A stretch of 15,227 nucleotides of DNA from positions 1 to 15,227 of the forward strand of contig JAAMXY010000581.1 of assembly GCA_019677205.1 (NCBI GenBank), in the 5' to 3' direction. Positions 1-9,300 of the stretch are shown here, piece after piece. Each line of letters opens with the position of its first letter. Position 1 is the stretch's first letter. The notes below the pieces were generated by a model. The model saw only the letters and a list, made by a program, of their open reading frames with translations, made no database searches and had not been told where the DNA came from. The position numbers were made by a program, and so were the translations under genes. This DNA is from Pinguiococcus pyrenoidosus (lineage: Eukaryota; Sar; Pinguiophyceae; Pinguiochrysidales; Pinguiochrysidaceae).

Positions 1-2
1 CT

Positions 3-110
3 CGCCTTGCTCGCAGTCCCGAGTGCCTTCGGCTCTTGATCGAGCACGGCGCGACGGACGAGACGCCCGACTCGGACGCTCACGAGGAATCAACGACGAA
101 GTCCACTTAA
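3..110 (+). CDS. 3' end of an upstream ankyrin-like / Roco-family paralog (partial)
   Basis: The window opens inside a reading frame that runs to a TAA at 108-110. Its first residues read RLARSPECLRLLIEHGA, and gene A has LARSPECFQILLEHGA at about residues 342-357. The match extends to codon level (for example GAG CAC GGC in both). LLIEHGA is also the typical end of an ankyrin repeat. After the match comes a short hydrophilic, acidic and Thr/Ser-rich tail, then the stop; nothing resembling the downstream P-loop region follows in any frame. It is therefore either the C-terminus of a paralog cut short before its GTPase, or the last ankyrin repeat of a separate protein. The start lies outside the window. 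Homology to gene A is seen directly; whether the gene works cannot be judged. Confidence 0.5.
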   Translation, partial: RLARSPECLRLLIEHGATDETPDSDAHEESTTKST

Positions 111-494
111 CACCGGGTCTTTTTCCATGCCCACTTTTGTGCGCCAGCAAATGCCTGAACGGCGCTTCTGTAGTACGCATCTACCCATAAACCAAAAGTT
201 CCGCGCACAAGAAAGCAATTGCGACGTCGGTTGGAGAACTATCAATGAAGATACGGAGGGCGCAAAATGGACGAGGTCTCCAAACACAGGGTTGGGTCTT
301 AGGTGGATCCGGTGTTCATGCGGCCGCAGCTAAAGCACCTTTGTCATGGCTGCGTTGCCCCTCTCTTCACGTGATCCGCTGACGAGCGACGCATAACACA
401 GGCCTCTCAGCGGACGGTGTCGCGAGATGTCGGGTGACCGCCGCGCGACAGCTGTCCAGCGGTCAGCTGACCGGGCAATTCCCGAGTGGACGAC

Positions 495-572
495 GATTGG
501 ACGCTTCGGCGGTGAGGAGACCCAGTTCATTGGCTGATTCGCGCTCTCGCCGCAGCTAGGCTCCTTGATTGG
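495..572 (+). promoter_or_regulatory. Three inverted CCAAT-type boxes upstream of gene A
   Basis: ATTGG, the reverse complement of CCAAT, occurs at 496-500, 529-533 and 568-572, two of them as GATTGG. They lie about 200-275 bases before the gene A start codon. CCAAT boxes bind NF-Y-type factors in many eukaryotes and act in either orientation. A pentamer is expected by chance in this much sequence, so only the clustering and position support it. No TATA box is evident. Confidence 0.25.
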
Positions 573-614
573 TCGCTGAGCCTCGCTCAATGGCTCTTGA
601 TCCCTAACAGGCCA

Positions 615-700
615 TGCTACAGCCGATGGGAAGACCTTGTGTCAACCGACTCCTGAAAGCTCTCCTTCTTCACCTGTGCTACAGCCGACCGTGTCAACGG
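615..700 (+). repeat. Short imperfect direct repeat in the gene A leader
   Basis: TGCTACAGCCGA occurs at 615-626 and again at 677-688. Each copy is followed by a further similar segment: TGTGTCAACCGA near 638 and CCGTGTCAACGG at 689-700. The two units look like a small local duplication about 62 bases apart. Function is unknown. Confidence 0.5.
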
Positions 701-771
701 AGCTCGCAGAGTCCGGCGCTTAAGAGGCTCTCACGGCGCCACGTGGCCGTGGACACGCTTGGAGATCGAGC

Positions 772-3700
772 ATGCACGAGGCGGCCTCCCCGGAATGGCC
801 AGAGCAGCGGGGGAGGAAGCCCTGGTGGTGGCAGAACGTGCGCAAAGTCTGCCAACGCAACGGCAGGAAGCTTGACCTCTATCGCTTCATGCCGGAGATG
901 CCCGCCGTCGGCGTCGACGGCATGAGGGCGCTGGTGGAGAGGGGGCTGCCGAGCTTGCCGAGCCTCGGCCACCTCAACCTGGGCAACAACGCCATCGGCG
1001 ATGAAGGCCTGCAGGTGCTGGCGGCGGAAGGCCTGCCCAACGCCCGCAACCTCACCGAGCTCCTCCTGTACAACAACGGCATCGGCGTTGGCGGCTTGGC
1101 GGCCTTGGCAGACGGAGGGCTAAGCAGCGTTCCTCGGCTCGCGGTCCTCAAGCTCGCCAACAACAGCATCGGCGACGAAGGGCTGAAGCTGCTGGCGGAG
1201 CGGGGCCTGCCGCACATCCCACGCCTGGTGAACCTCAGCCTCCACCACAACAACATCGGTGACGAGGGCGTCGAGGTCCTGGCGGTGCAGGGCCTTCCTC
1301 ACACGCCAGGTCTCACCGTCCTCGACCTGTCCAACAACCGCATCGGCGACCAAGGTCTGGCGCTCTTCGCGGAGCAAGGCTTGCCGAAGCTGCCACATCT
1401 CACCGAGCTCAACCTCTCCACCAACAACTTCAGCGACAAGAGCTTGAAACTGCTGGCGGAGTCCGCCTCTGTTTGGTGTCTGCGTCTGGAGACCCTCACT
1501 CAAATGGAGATTCCGTGGGGCAAAGTGTTTGACGGCTCCAGCTCGAGCCTGCCGGAGTATCGGATCAGGCTGGAAGCTGAGCTGTCCTGCTTTAAGTGGG
1601 TCTGGTGCGAGGACGTTGCCGAATGCCGGGGCCTTCTTCGCGACAAGAGGAGCCTTCCAGTCCGCCGCTCCGTTCTTGGCTTGATCGTCGAGCGCCGCAA
1701 AGCTACGCTCTTGAAGCGGCTGCTCGACACCACCAGCGTCGACGAGGACTTGAACCATATTGAGCCGGACGGTCACTATCTCATCACGCTTGCGGTGCTT
1801 GCCCGCAGTCCGGAGTGTTTCCAGATTCTCCTCGAGCACGGCGCAAGGCTCACGGCGGTTCGCATCTCGTTCTCCGAGTCGTTGGAGGTGGCGGACACAT
1901 CAACCGTGCTCCACGAGGTGATCCGCACGGGAAGCGACGAAATGCTTGACGCGGCACTCAGATCGCTGCTTACGCGGGAAGATGTACTTGTGAGACCTGG
2001 TGCTTCGAAGCTGATCGAAGTCTTGCTTGCCCCGGATGGCTCGGGCCGCGCGGCCTCTGACGAGCTGATTCAGCGAATGCAGCGTACACGAGCGACTGCG
2101 ACAACGACGTCATCTCTCAAGATTCTCGAGTCTCCGGCATTGGTGCCTTTCCTGAAGCGCGTACCACTCTTTCCGCCACGGTTACATATTTGCGGACCAG
2201 GTGGTAGTGGCAAGACGCTGCTGCGGCACCAGCTTCTGAGGGACGCCAAAGGCGCGAAGGATTTGAAGAAGAAGCCGTACATCTCTGGGCGGACTCGAGG
2301 GGTCGAGATCATGAGGTCAAGCATTTCGAAGGGATACGTATCTGGGTTGCGAGAGAAGCTCACCATGCAAGTGTTTGACCATGGGGGACAGCAGGAGTTC
2401 CAAGTCTCCTGTTCTTCTCTACTGTCGCAACCCCTCTCCATCTTTGTGGTCGTGATTGCTGTGGACACAGTCGGTCGGCGGGACACAAGGCACGGAACGA
2501 TGTGTCGCAAAGCAACGACTCCCGCGGAGTCGGCCATGGAGCTTCAGTACTGGTTAAGCCTTCTGGAGACCGTCGCTCACGATGTGAATCAAGTAGCCGT
2601 CGTGGCGAACATCTTCGAAGGCACGTCCGCAGAGGATAGTGCCAGGCACGTGACCCAGCTTCGACGAGTGATGTGGCGCCACAGGGAAGGGCGTGATGCT
2701 GGCCTGGCCGGACACCTGAACTTTGCGTCACCCAGACCCATCGCATTGGATGCGTCTTCGGCAAATGATTGGCGATCTGCGGGGAATCTTTTTGAGCGTC
2801 TCCAGGAGGCCTGGCGAGCAATGAAGAGGGACTCGAAGTCTGGCAGCCTGGATCTGACGATGCCCACCCTCTGCAAGCCTCTGTTCGACGCCTTTCCGCA
2901 AATTCGTCGCCGGAACCCGCTGGTGCAGGATGCCACCGAGGCCCTTCGTGCAGTCCGGATGGAGCTCGAGGACGTCATCGCAAATCTGAACGATGCCTCT
3001 CTGGAAGCGCTCCTGGAGTACGCAGAGCAGTGCGGCGAGATCATTCTGAGTCGAGAGACGAACGCAAGCACGGACGACGCTGGTAAGGCGCCCTTGGCGC
3101 TCGTCGTCTGGGACCCGAACTGGTTCGCGACCACCGTGTTGGGCGAGTTCTTCAAGCCAGCAGACTGGCGGGACGACCTACTGTCCCGTGTGCCCATGCG
3201 TCGAGGCGACTTGCTTGATAGCCTGCGCGCGATTCTGATGACCGACCAAAGAGCACAGGCCGATGACGGCATGCTGGAGCGATTGCCGGCGGTCCTGCAG
3301 CAGATGCACCTATGCATTCCTATAGGGCCACGTGGAGAAGAATGGTTCCCCGCCTTCATCAATTCGGCGGAGAACCTATATGGATACGCCGAGGCCGAGA
3401 GAAGCGCGCGAAGAGAAGCAGCATCGGCACGCGAGCTCCTTGAGGATTTCCTGCAGATCCCGCCAGACCACAAGTCTGCCCGGATCTATGGACGTCTTCT
3501 ACTCCTTAAGGACCGCTCCGGTAGAGGAGTCACCCAGCACTCGGAGCTTACAAGCATTTTCCCAAGCGGGAGCTTCTCGCGCTTTCAGGCTCGCGTCCTC
3601 ATGTCTTTCCCGAATCCAGTGAGGAGGGACACCCCGCCGTTCGCGCAGGCCGGAGCGTGCGAGACGTTTCTCAGTCGGAACTTTGTGCGGCTCTCGTGGC

Positions 3701-5326
3701 GTGGTTCCAATGGAGACTTCTGCTATTTCCACAGCCTGATGCTCCACAACGACCGTGCCATCGAGTTCGCTTGGCTCGCCTGGTTGTGGTCATCATCCGA
3801 CGACGTCGCCATAGAGCATCTGCTGAAAGGACATGGTGAGCGAACTGTGGCATCCGTCCTGAATCAGATGGTCGGTTGGATGGAAGACGCTTCTAAAGTG
3901 AATCCAAGAATGCGCCGTTTGGACTTGAAGCAGAAGAGGTTGCGGCCCTCTGCATTCTTTGCGGACAAGGCGACGCTACTCGCAGAAGGCCATGACAGCT
4001 TCTTGAAGGCACACGAAGTCGAAGGACAAGAAAGTGGCGCTCCGGAGCAGCACCGCAACGACCAGCCCTGGATGTTGTGGAGAATGGATGCTCTTCAGCG
4101 GGGGATTGCAAACATCGAGGGCAAGCTTAACAACCTGCCGGAAGTTGTTGAAGAGTCCTTCGAAAACGTCATTAGCAATTCCTTACAGCATCCCAATCTT
4201 GTGGAAATCCTCGACAGCTACGGTCGATCTTTTGCTGGTGCGGACGAGGTGGCCAGGTCTGATGATAGCCTTCGGCACAAGCAACTCGAGCTCGGGTTGA
4301 TACCCGCGGCAACCTTGGCGACAATGCTTGAACAACATCACGCGAAGCAAGGCGAAGTGTCGAGACAAGTCCTGGATGGGATCGAGGAGGTGAAACATGC
4401 CTTGCAGGAGAAGGATTCGATTCTTGAAGTGATGATGGGATATGTAGTTCATGCCGACTACGAAGTTCCTTGCACAATGCTTCTCGTCCCGCAAGCTCTA
4501 GCACGCGTGCTGCGCGATCATTTCGACTCGGAGCCAGTCTCGAGATGGAGACGATTCAAGCGCGTCTTCGCTGCGTCGACCGCTTTGCTTTCAAGACCGC
4601 TGTACCTGTACTTCTACTGCCCGATTACCGGCCAAATTGCGCCCACCAACGGAGGGCGCGGCTTCAAGCTCTCTGTGCCGCATGAGTGGTTCACCTATCT
4701 TTCGCCATATTTGCGTTCCCTGTCGGCTGTGGTGAACTTGAGCATCTTCCTCGTGGGAACCGCCTTGGGCTTGTCTGCATTGGCTATCGGCATTTGCAAG
4801 GTCTTGGAGCTGCCCGATGCTGCTGCCGGGAACGACCAGTTCTTTGCAGCAATCAGTCTGGGAGCTACAGGAGCAGCTCTGCTGCAGTACCTCGACGACT
4901 ACCCCGAACTACTGGTGCAAGAAAGTCTTCCAGAGGAGGCAAAAGAAGTTCAAAGCACTCCTTTCAGAAGCCTGGTTCTCAGGCGGCCTCGAGCCGTCAC
5001 GGGCAGCAACTACGCTAGGGCGGTAGAGATGCTAAACGAGCTGGGCGTCACCGTGAAGCTAGGTTCGTCCCATCGATCTACACAGCAAGGCTTCGCTCCA
5101 AGAGACTAACACGACCGCGCCGTTTCCAGGCAACTACGGAGCCGTGCTTGGGAGTGGCCTGGTTCTGGCACGCGCCCCGAGCGGCCACTTCATGTGGGTG
5201 TCCGAGGGACCGGCAAAGACGCAATTCGAACGGGACGGCCTGCACGCCTTGCTGGAGAGCGTTCGTGATTCGCTGCCCGATCATCATCACCCCAACTCCG
5301 ACCGCAACCTTGGAGCGAAGGCCTAG
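772..5326 (+). CDS. Gene A: LRR - ankyrin-like - Roc-COR (Roco-type) GTPase with C-terminal hydrophobic module; one intron
   Basis: The gene is two exons, 772-5062 and 5130-5326, encoding 1495 residues; read unspliced it would stop at 5109. Order of parts: a basic, Trp-rich N-terminus (1-49); six 29-residue RI-type leucine-rich repeats (50-223); a linker with one ankyrin-like unit (about 224-470); a Roc GTPase core with P-loop GPGGSGKT (475-482) and G3 motif DHGGQ (536-540); and a COR domain with WDPNWF (780-785) and a later CIPIG...EWFPAF. C-terminal to this are a YFYCPITG segment (about 1280-1287) followed by a GRGF motif, a hydrophobic helix (about 1320-1345), and the exon-2 module with GHFMWV. 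The usual NKxD (G4) is replaced by VANIF (612-616). Roco proteins are GTP-regulated multidomain switches, so an intracellular sensor or signalling role is likely. The ATG at 772 was chosen because gene B aligns from about residue 33 onward; the extreme N-terminus is less certain. Ligand and output are unknown. Confidence 0.85.
919..1440 (+). repeat. LRR array of gene A: six 87-base (29-residue) units
   Basis: The consensus is roughly G-L-x-x-L-A-x-x-G-L-P-x-x-P-x-L-x-x-L-x-L-x-x-N-x-I-G-D-E. All six units are exactly 29 codons, without indels. They have the ribonuclease-inhibitor-like LxxLxLxxNxI core that forms a curved solenoid used for protein recognition. A half unit (SLKLLAES) caps the array and leads into the motif SASVWC...IPW...VFDGSSSSL, which gene B shares. 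Confidence 0.9.
5063..5129 (+). other. Spliceosomal intron of gene A (67 bases, phase 1)
   Basis: The donor is AAGCTAG|GTTCGT, the branch site is CTAAC at 5106-5110, and the acceptor is CGTTTCCAG ending at 5129. The unspliced frame stops at TAA 5107-5109, which lies inside the branch site. Splicing joins G (5062) to GC (5130) as a Gly codon. It opens a further 65 residues, starting LGNYGAVLGSGLVLARAPSGHFMWV, to TAG at 5324-5326. The exon-2 translation has ordinary protein composition and a Trp-Val motif I associate with the C-termini of similar Roco-like proteins (from memory, unverified). The branch A is 20 bases from the acceptor, a normal distance. No transcript evidence is available. Confidence 0.75.
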
Positions 5327-6363
5327 TCCCAAGTATACGCCTCGGCTCGTAGCTTCAACCCTGGTGCTCTCAGCCCTTTTTGGCAAAGGATTCCTGGGAT
5401 TCGCTGCACTTGACGTTTGCACGAAGCAAGATCCCTTGCGCATCTCGGACTGCAGGACGGCAACCATACAAGGCAATCGGCCCCAGAACGGCCCCCGCCC
5501 CTCTGCCTGTCTCAGGCAGTCATCTAGCGAGGTGCCCGAGGAAGAAGAAGCAACTTCGCCCCCCATCGGCGGCGGTTGGCCCCTGGAGAGCCAAGTTGAA
5601 GTGCTGACGAAGGCCCTTTTCGTTGAAGTTGCGCAGCGCGTCTCAAGTTGGATACCAACCCAACCATTGCTTTCCATCGCCTCGCTTGCACTTGCATGGA
5701 GGGCTATACTAAAGGGCTTAGAAGGCGCCTGCGAAGCGGAAGGCGCTGATACTGCGTTTGAATTGGGCTCTGGAGACAGAGAAACGGATCTGTCTGTCCG
5801 ACGCGATTTTGGGAGTCTGTCAGCTCTGGGACACTTCATTCCAGCTTCAGGTTGTCGCCGTCTTGCCCCGCGGCCACCAGCACAAAAGCCCGGTCGCTCC
5901 GGTCTCCGTCGGCCATGCTTTCTGGTGCTGCAAGCGAAGGTGAAGAGACCCCTTCAATCGTGCGTTCCGCCGTCTGCTTCCTCTCGTCCAAGCAACCTGC
6001 CTCACTCACGGCACTTCTTGGCTGGGCGGCGCGCGGCAAGCAAGAATAGCATTCTCGCCAATTTCAAGCACATCCGTGCGCGGGCGATGCACAACTTAGG
6101 TACTCCATGCAAAGTTTGGCCAGCAGACACGAACCCTGAAGAGCGGGAGACGCCTCGCAAAACGCCCCGAGGTACCTGCCGGACAGACACCAAGTGGCCG
6201 GCTCTTTTCGGCTTGGTTCCAGCGGGCGCACATCCGATTCCCCGACCCCGGCCACCATACCAGCGGGCGCACCTTGGCTCTTTCCGGAAAAGTCCGCCTT
6301 TTTCCGTTTGAAACGGCGCCGTTGGCGTTTAAACGCCAGAGGCTTTAAACGCCAGCGCGCGCC
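5327..6363. other. Intergenic region between genes A and B
   Basis: This is about 1 kb without a supportable gene. One + frame is open from 5148 to 6311 (387 codons), but it begins inside exon 2 of gene A in another frame. Most of its translation is Pro/Arg/Ser-rich and unlike a folded protein. A stretch at about 5530-5790 is more protein-like, with an acidic run followed by an amphipathic and hydrophobic segment. I cannot assign it, and it could be a small gene or gene relic. A CCAAT box lies at 6058-6062, about 300 bases before gene B. The last 90 bases are rich in palindromes, annotated separately. Confidence 0.45.
6219..6272 (+). repeat. 13-base direct repeat upstream of gene B
   Basis: CCAGCGGGCGCAC occurs at 6219-6231 and again at 6260-6272, 41 bases apart. 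Both copies lie within 150 bases of the gene B start codon, so they could be paired binding sites or a small local duplication. No function can be read from sequence alone. Confidence 0.5.
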
Positions 6364-6372
6364 ATGCGCGCT
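6281..6372 (+). promoter_or_regulatory. Chain of palindromes and hairpins abutting the gene B start codon
   Basis: Five inverted repeats lie in 92 bases: TTTCCGGAAA (6281-6290); CCGTTT-G-AAACGG (6304-6316); AACGGCGCCGTT (6312-6323); TGGCGTTTAAACGCCA (6323-6338); and a 7-base stem AGCGCGC/GCGCGCT (6354-6360 with 6366-6372) whose loop and 3' arm contain the ATG at 6364. The second, third and fourth overlap end to end. TTTAAACGCCAG is also repeated directly (6328-6339 and 6344-6355). In DNA these could be dimeric factor sites in the core promoter. In RNA they could form a leader structure around the start codon. The symmetry is seen directly; function is inferred. Confidence 0.5.
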
Positions 6373-9300
6373 CGCGGTCGTCGCATCTGGCTAATCGCCG
6401 CTCCAGACGGCTCGGCGCAGGGGCGAGATGTGCGACTTCTGGACGAGAGCGCCGACACCGCGCTCGACATCTCGGAGACGCGCGTGGCGCCGGAGGGCGT
6501 CAAGACGTTGGTAGAGCGCGTGCTGCCCAAGATGCCGCAGCTGCTGCGTCTGCGGCTCTGCAGAAGCTCTCTAGGCCCTGCGGAAGCCGAAGCGCTGGCG
6601 GAGAGAGGCCTCCGAAGTGTGGCGCAGCTCACGCAGCTGGACTTATCCCGCAATTCGATAGGCGACCAAGGCGCGGTGGCTCTAGCGGTGAAAGGGCTTG
6701 CGAGCGTGCCAAAGCTCTCTCGGCTGATCCTGCACGCCAACTCCATCAGCGACGAAGGCGCAATCGCTCTGGCGGAGCGAGGCCTGCGCTATGTGCCGCT
6801 GCTCACTCAGCTCGACGTCTCTCGCAACTCGATGGGCCACCCGGGCGCCACGGTCTTGCTGGAGAGCGGCCTTCCGAGCGTGCCAATGCTCACGGAGCTC
6901 AACATGTCCAGTTGCAGCATTGGCGATGAAGGCGCGAAAGCCCTGGCGGAGCGAGGCCTGCCGAGCGTGCCGCGGCTCACTCAGCTGATCCTCTTTAGCA
7001 ACTCCATTGGCGCTGAAGGCGCCAAGGTCCTAGCGGTGCGAGGGCTGCCGAGCGTGCCGCTGCTGGAGGAGCTCAATCTCTCCTTGAATACCATTGGCAT
7101 CGTAGGTGCCGTCGCCCTGGCGGAGCGGGGACTGCCGAAGGTGCCAAAGCTCCGTGCGCTCGGCCTCTCGGGCTGCCACATCGAGCTTGAAGGCGTGAAA
7201 GCCCTGGCGGAGCGTGGTTTGGCGAAGGTGCCGCAGCTCACGAAGCTAAGCCTGGCGGCTAATCTCATCGGGCCGGACGGTGCGAAATTTCTGACGGAGC
7301 GAGGATTGCCGAGCGTGCCGCAGCTTCGGCAGTTCGACTTCTCCAAGAACCCCAGTCGACAAGAGGGCGTGAAGATTCTGGTGGAGCGAGGACTGCGGAG
7401 CGCGCCGCTGCTTCTTGAGCTTGACCTCTCGAACAGTCTTGCTGAGGATCGTGGCGTGAAGGCCTTGGCGTTGTGGGGACTGTCGTACACACCGCTGCTC
7501 ACCAAGCTCAACCTCTCCCGCAATGCCATTAATGTCGATGGCGCGAGACTCCTCTCGGAGACCGGCCTGCGGAACGTGCCGCAGCTCACACAGCTCAATC
7601 TCTCCTACAACTCCATCGATGATCTAGGCGTAGACTTCTTTGCGAGCCATGGGCTACGGGGCGTGCCGCAGCTTCAGGAGCTTGATCTCACAGGGTGCGG
7701 AATCGGCTCGGCCGGCGTGAGCATCCTGGCAGGTCTTGGACTGCCACGGGTGCCGAAGCTGACCCAGCTCAACCTCTCCCGCAACTATGTGGGAGATGAA
7801 GGCGCGTTAGCCCTGGCGGAGGAAGGGTTTCCGAGCGTCCCGCAGCTCGCACAGCTGACCCTCCACGAGAGTTTCGTCAGCGCCAAGGGTGCCGTAGTCT
7901 TGGCTGAGTCAGCCTCCGTCTGGTGTGCGCGTCTGGACAACATTGCACGAGTGCAGATTCCGTGGAGAGAGGTCTTCGATGGCTCAAGCTCAAGTCTCGC
8001 GGACTATCGCGAACGACTCACGACGGACCTATCTTCCTTCAAATGGATCTTGCAAGGGGATGTTCAGAAGTGTCTGGATTGTCTTCGCAACGGCATGAGC
8101 CTTCCGCTTGCACGCTCCTTCCTTGGTTTAATTATTGAGCGTCGGAAAAACAAGCTGCTGAAGCAACTGATCGACGCTGTGGATGTCCGGCTTGACTTGA
8201 ACAAAATGGAAGAAGACGGTCAAAACCTTCTCTCGGTTGCAGTGCTCGTGGGCAGTACAGACTGCTTCGGGACTCTCCTTGAACATGGCGCGAAGTTCAG
8301 CCCCGTGCTTGTTCCTGATTCTGGGTCTTCAGACACACCGCAGATGACGACCGTGCTTCACCAGGTGATCCGCAACGGTAGTGATAGCATGCTCTATTCG
8401 GCCTTGGAATTCTTGTTCCCGGAGGATGTTGTCCTGTTTAAACCCGGCGCCTCGGAGCGAATCGAGGTTCTGCTGGCCCGAGACGGCATGGGCCGAGCAG
8501 CCTCGGACGAGTTGCGTAGGCGACTGCAGCGATGGCGGGCTTCGGGGACGACTGGGTCGACCCTTGAGATTCTCAAGTCCGAAGCTCTTGCTCCGTTCCT
8601 GAAGCGGGTTCCCTTCTTCTCGCCACGGCTGCATCTGTGCGGACCAGGCGGCGCGGGCAAGACCCTTCTACGGCACCAGATGGTATCCGCAAGTATCTTG
8701 GGCCTGAACCGCAAGAAGGACCCTTCTGGCGGGCGCACGAGAGGCGTCGAGATTCTGAAATGTGCCATTGCAGGAGGATTCATATCCGAGAAGCTCACGG
8801 TACGCCTCTTCGACCATGCTGGCCATCAGGGGACGCAGGCGACGTGCACTTCCTTGATGACCCACGCCTTTTCGATTTTCGTGGTGGTCATACCTGTGGA
8901 TACAGGAAATCGGCACGATCCGCCAACCGATGAAGTCTTGTGCAGGTCGATCGCACCGGCCGATTCGGCAGCCACGCTTCAGTCCTGGCTGAGCTTGCTC
9001 GAGAAAATAGCTGACGATGTGCACCAAATTGCCGTGGTGGCAAACGTCTTCCGAGGAACGTCCGCAGAAGATCAAGAGCAAGTGGAGCAGCTTCGCCGAG
9101 TCATGCGAGAGCGTGAGGGCAAGAGCGAAGGTGGTGGAGCAGCAGGTCGCTTGAAATTTGTCTGCCCGGATCCCATCATCTTGGATGCGTCATCTGCGAG
9201 AGACTGGAGATCTTCCGGGAAGCTGTTTGAGCGTCTCCAAGAGGCCTGGAGCACAATAAAGAGTGCAGGTGACGCGGCAGCAGTGGATTTGACGATGCCC

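Larger units (their letters stand above)
111..771. other. Intergenic / upstream region of gene A
   Basis: This stretch of 661 bases holds no frame with family resemblance. Short open frames on both strands (for example 127-333 + and 330-590 -) have low-complexity, Arg/Ser-rich translations and no homology to the neighbours. Candidate promoter elements sit at 495-572. A pyrimidine-poor CCCTAACAG lies at 602-610, just before an ATG at 614. It resembles a branch site fused to an acceptor, but no donor or downstream exon can be defined. Confidence 0.5.

Noticed and set aside
614-925. ATG 614 as an upstream start for gene A
   Set aside because: It is in a different frame from gene A and runs into the LRR-coding sequence out of phase; its translation has no homology.
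1120-1839. 239-codon minus-strand frame inside the gene A LRR region, and similar ones under gene B and gene C repeats
   Set aside because: These are shadows: a GC-rich coding repeat leaves the opposite strand open, and their repetitive translations mirror the repeat unit.
5148-6311. 387-codon open frame between genes A and B
   Set aside because: It begins within exon 2 of gene A in another frame, is Pro/Arg/Ser-rich over most of its length, shows no domain, and a long open frame is not surprising in GC-rich sequence. Only a central part (about 5530-5790) looks at all protein-like.
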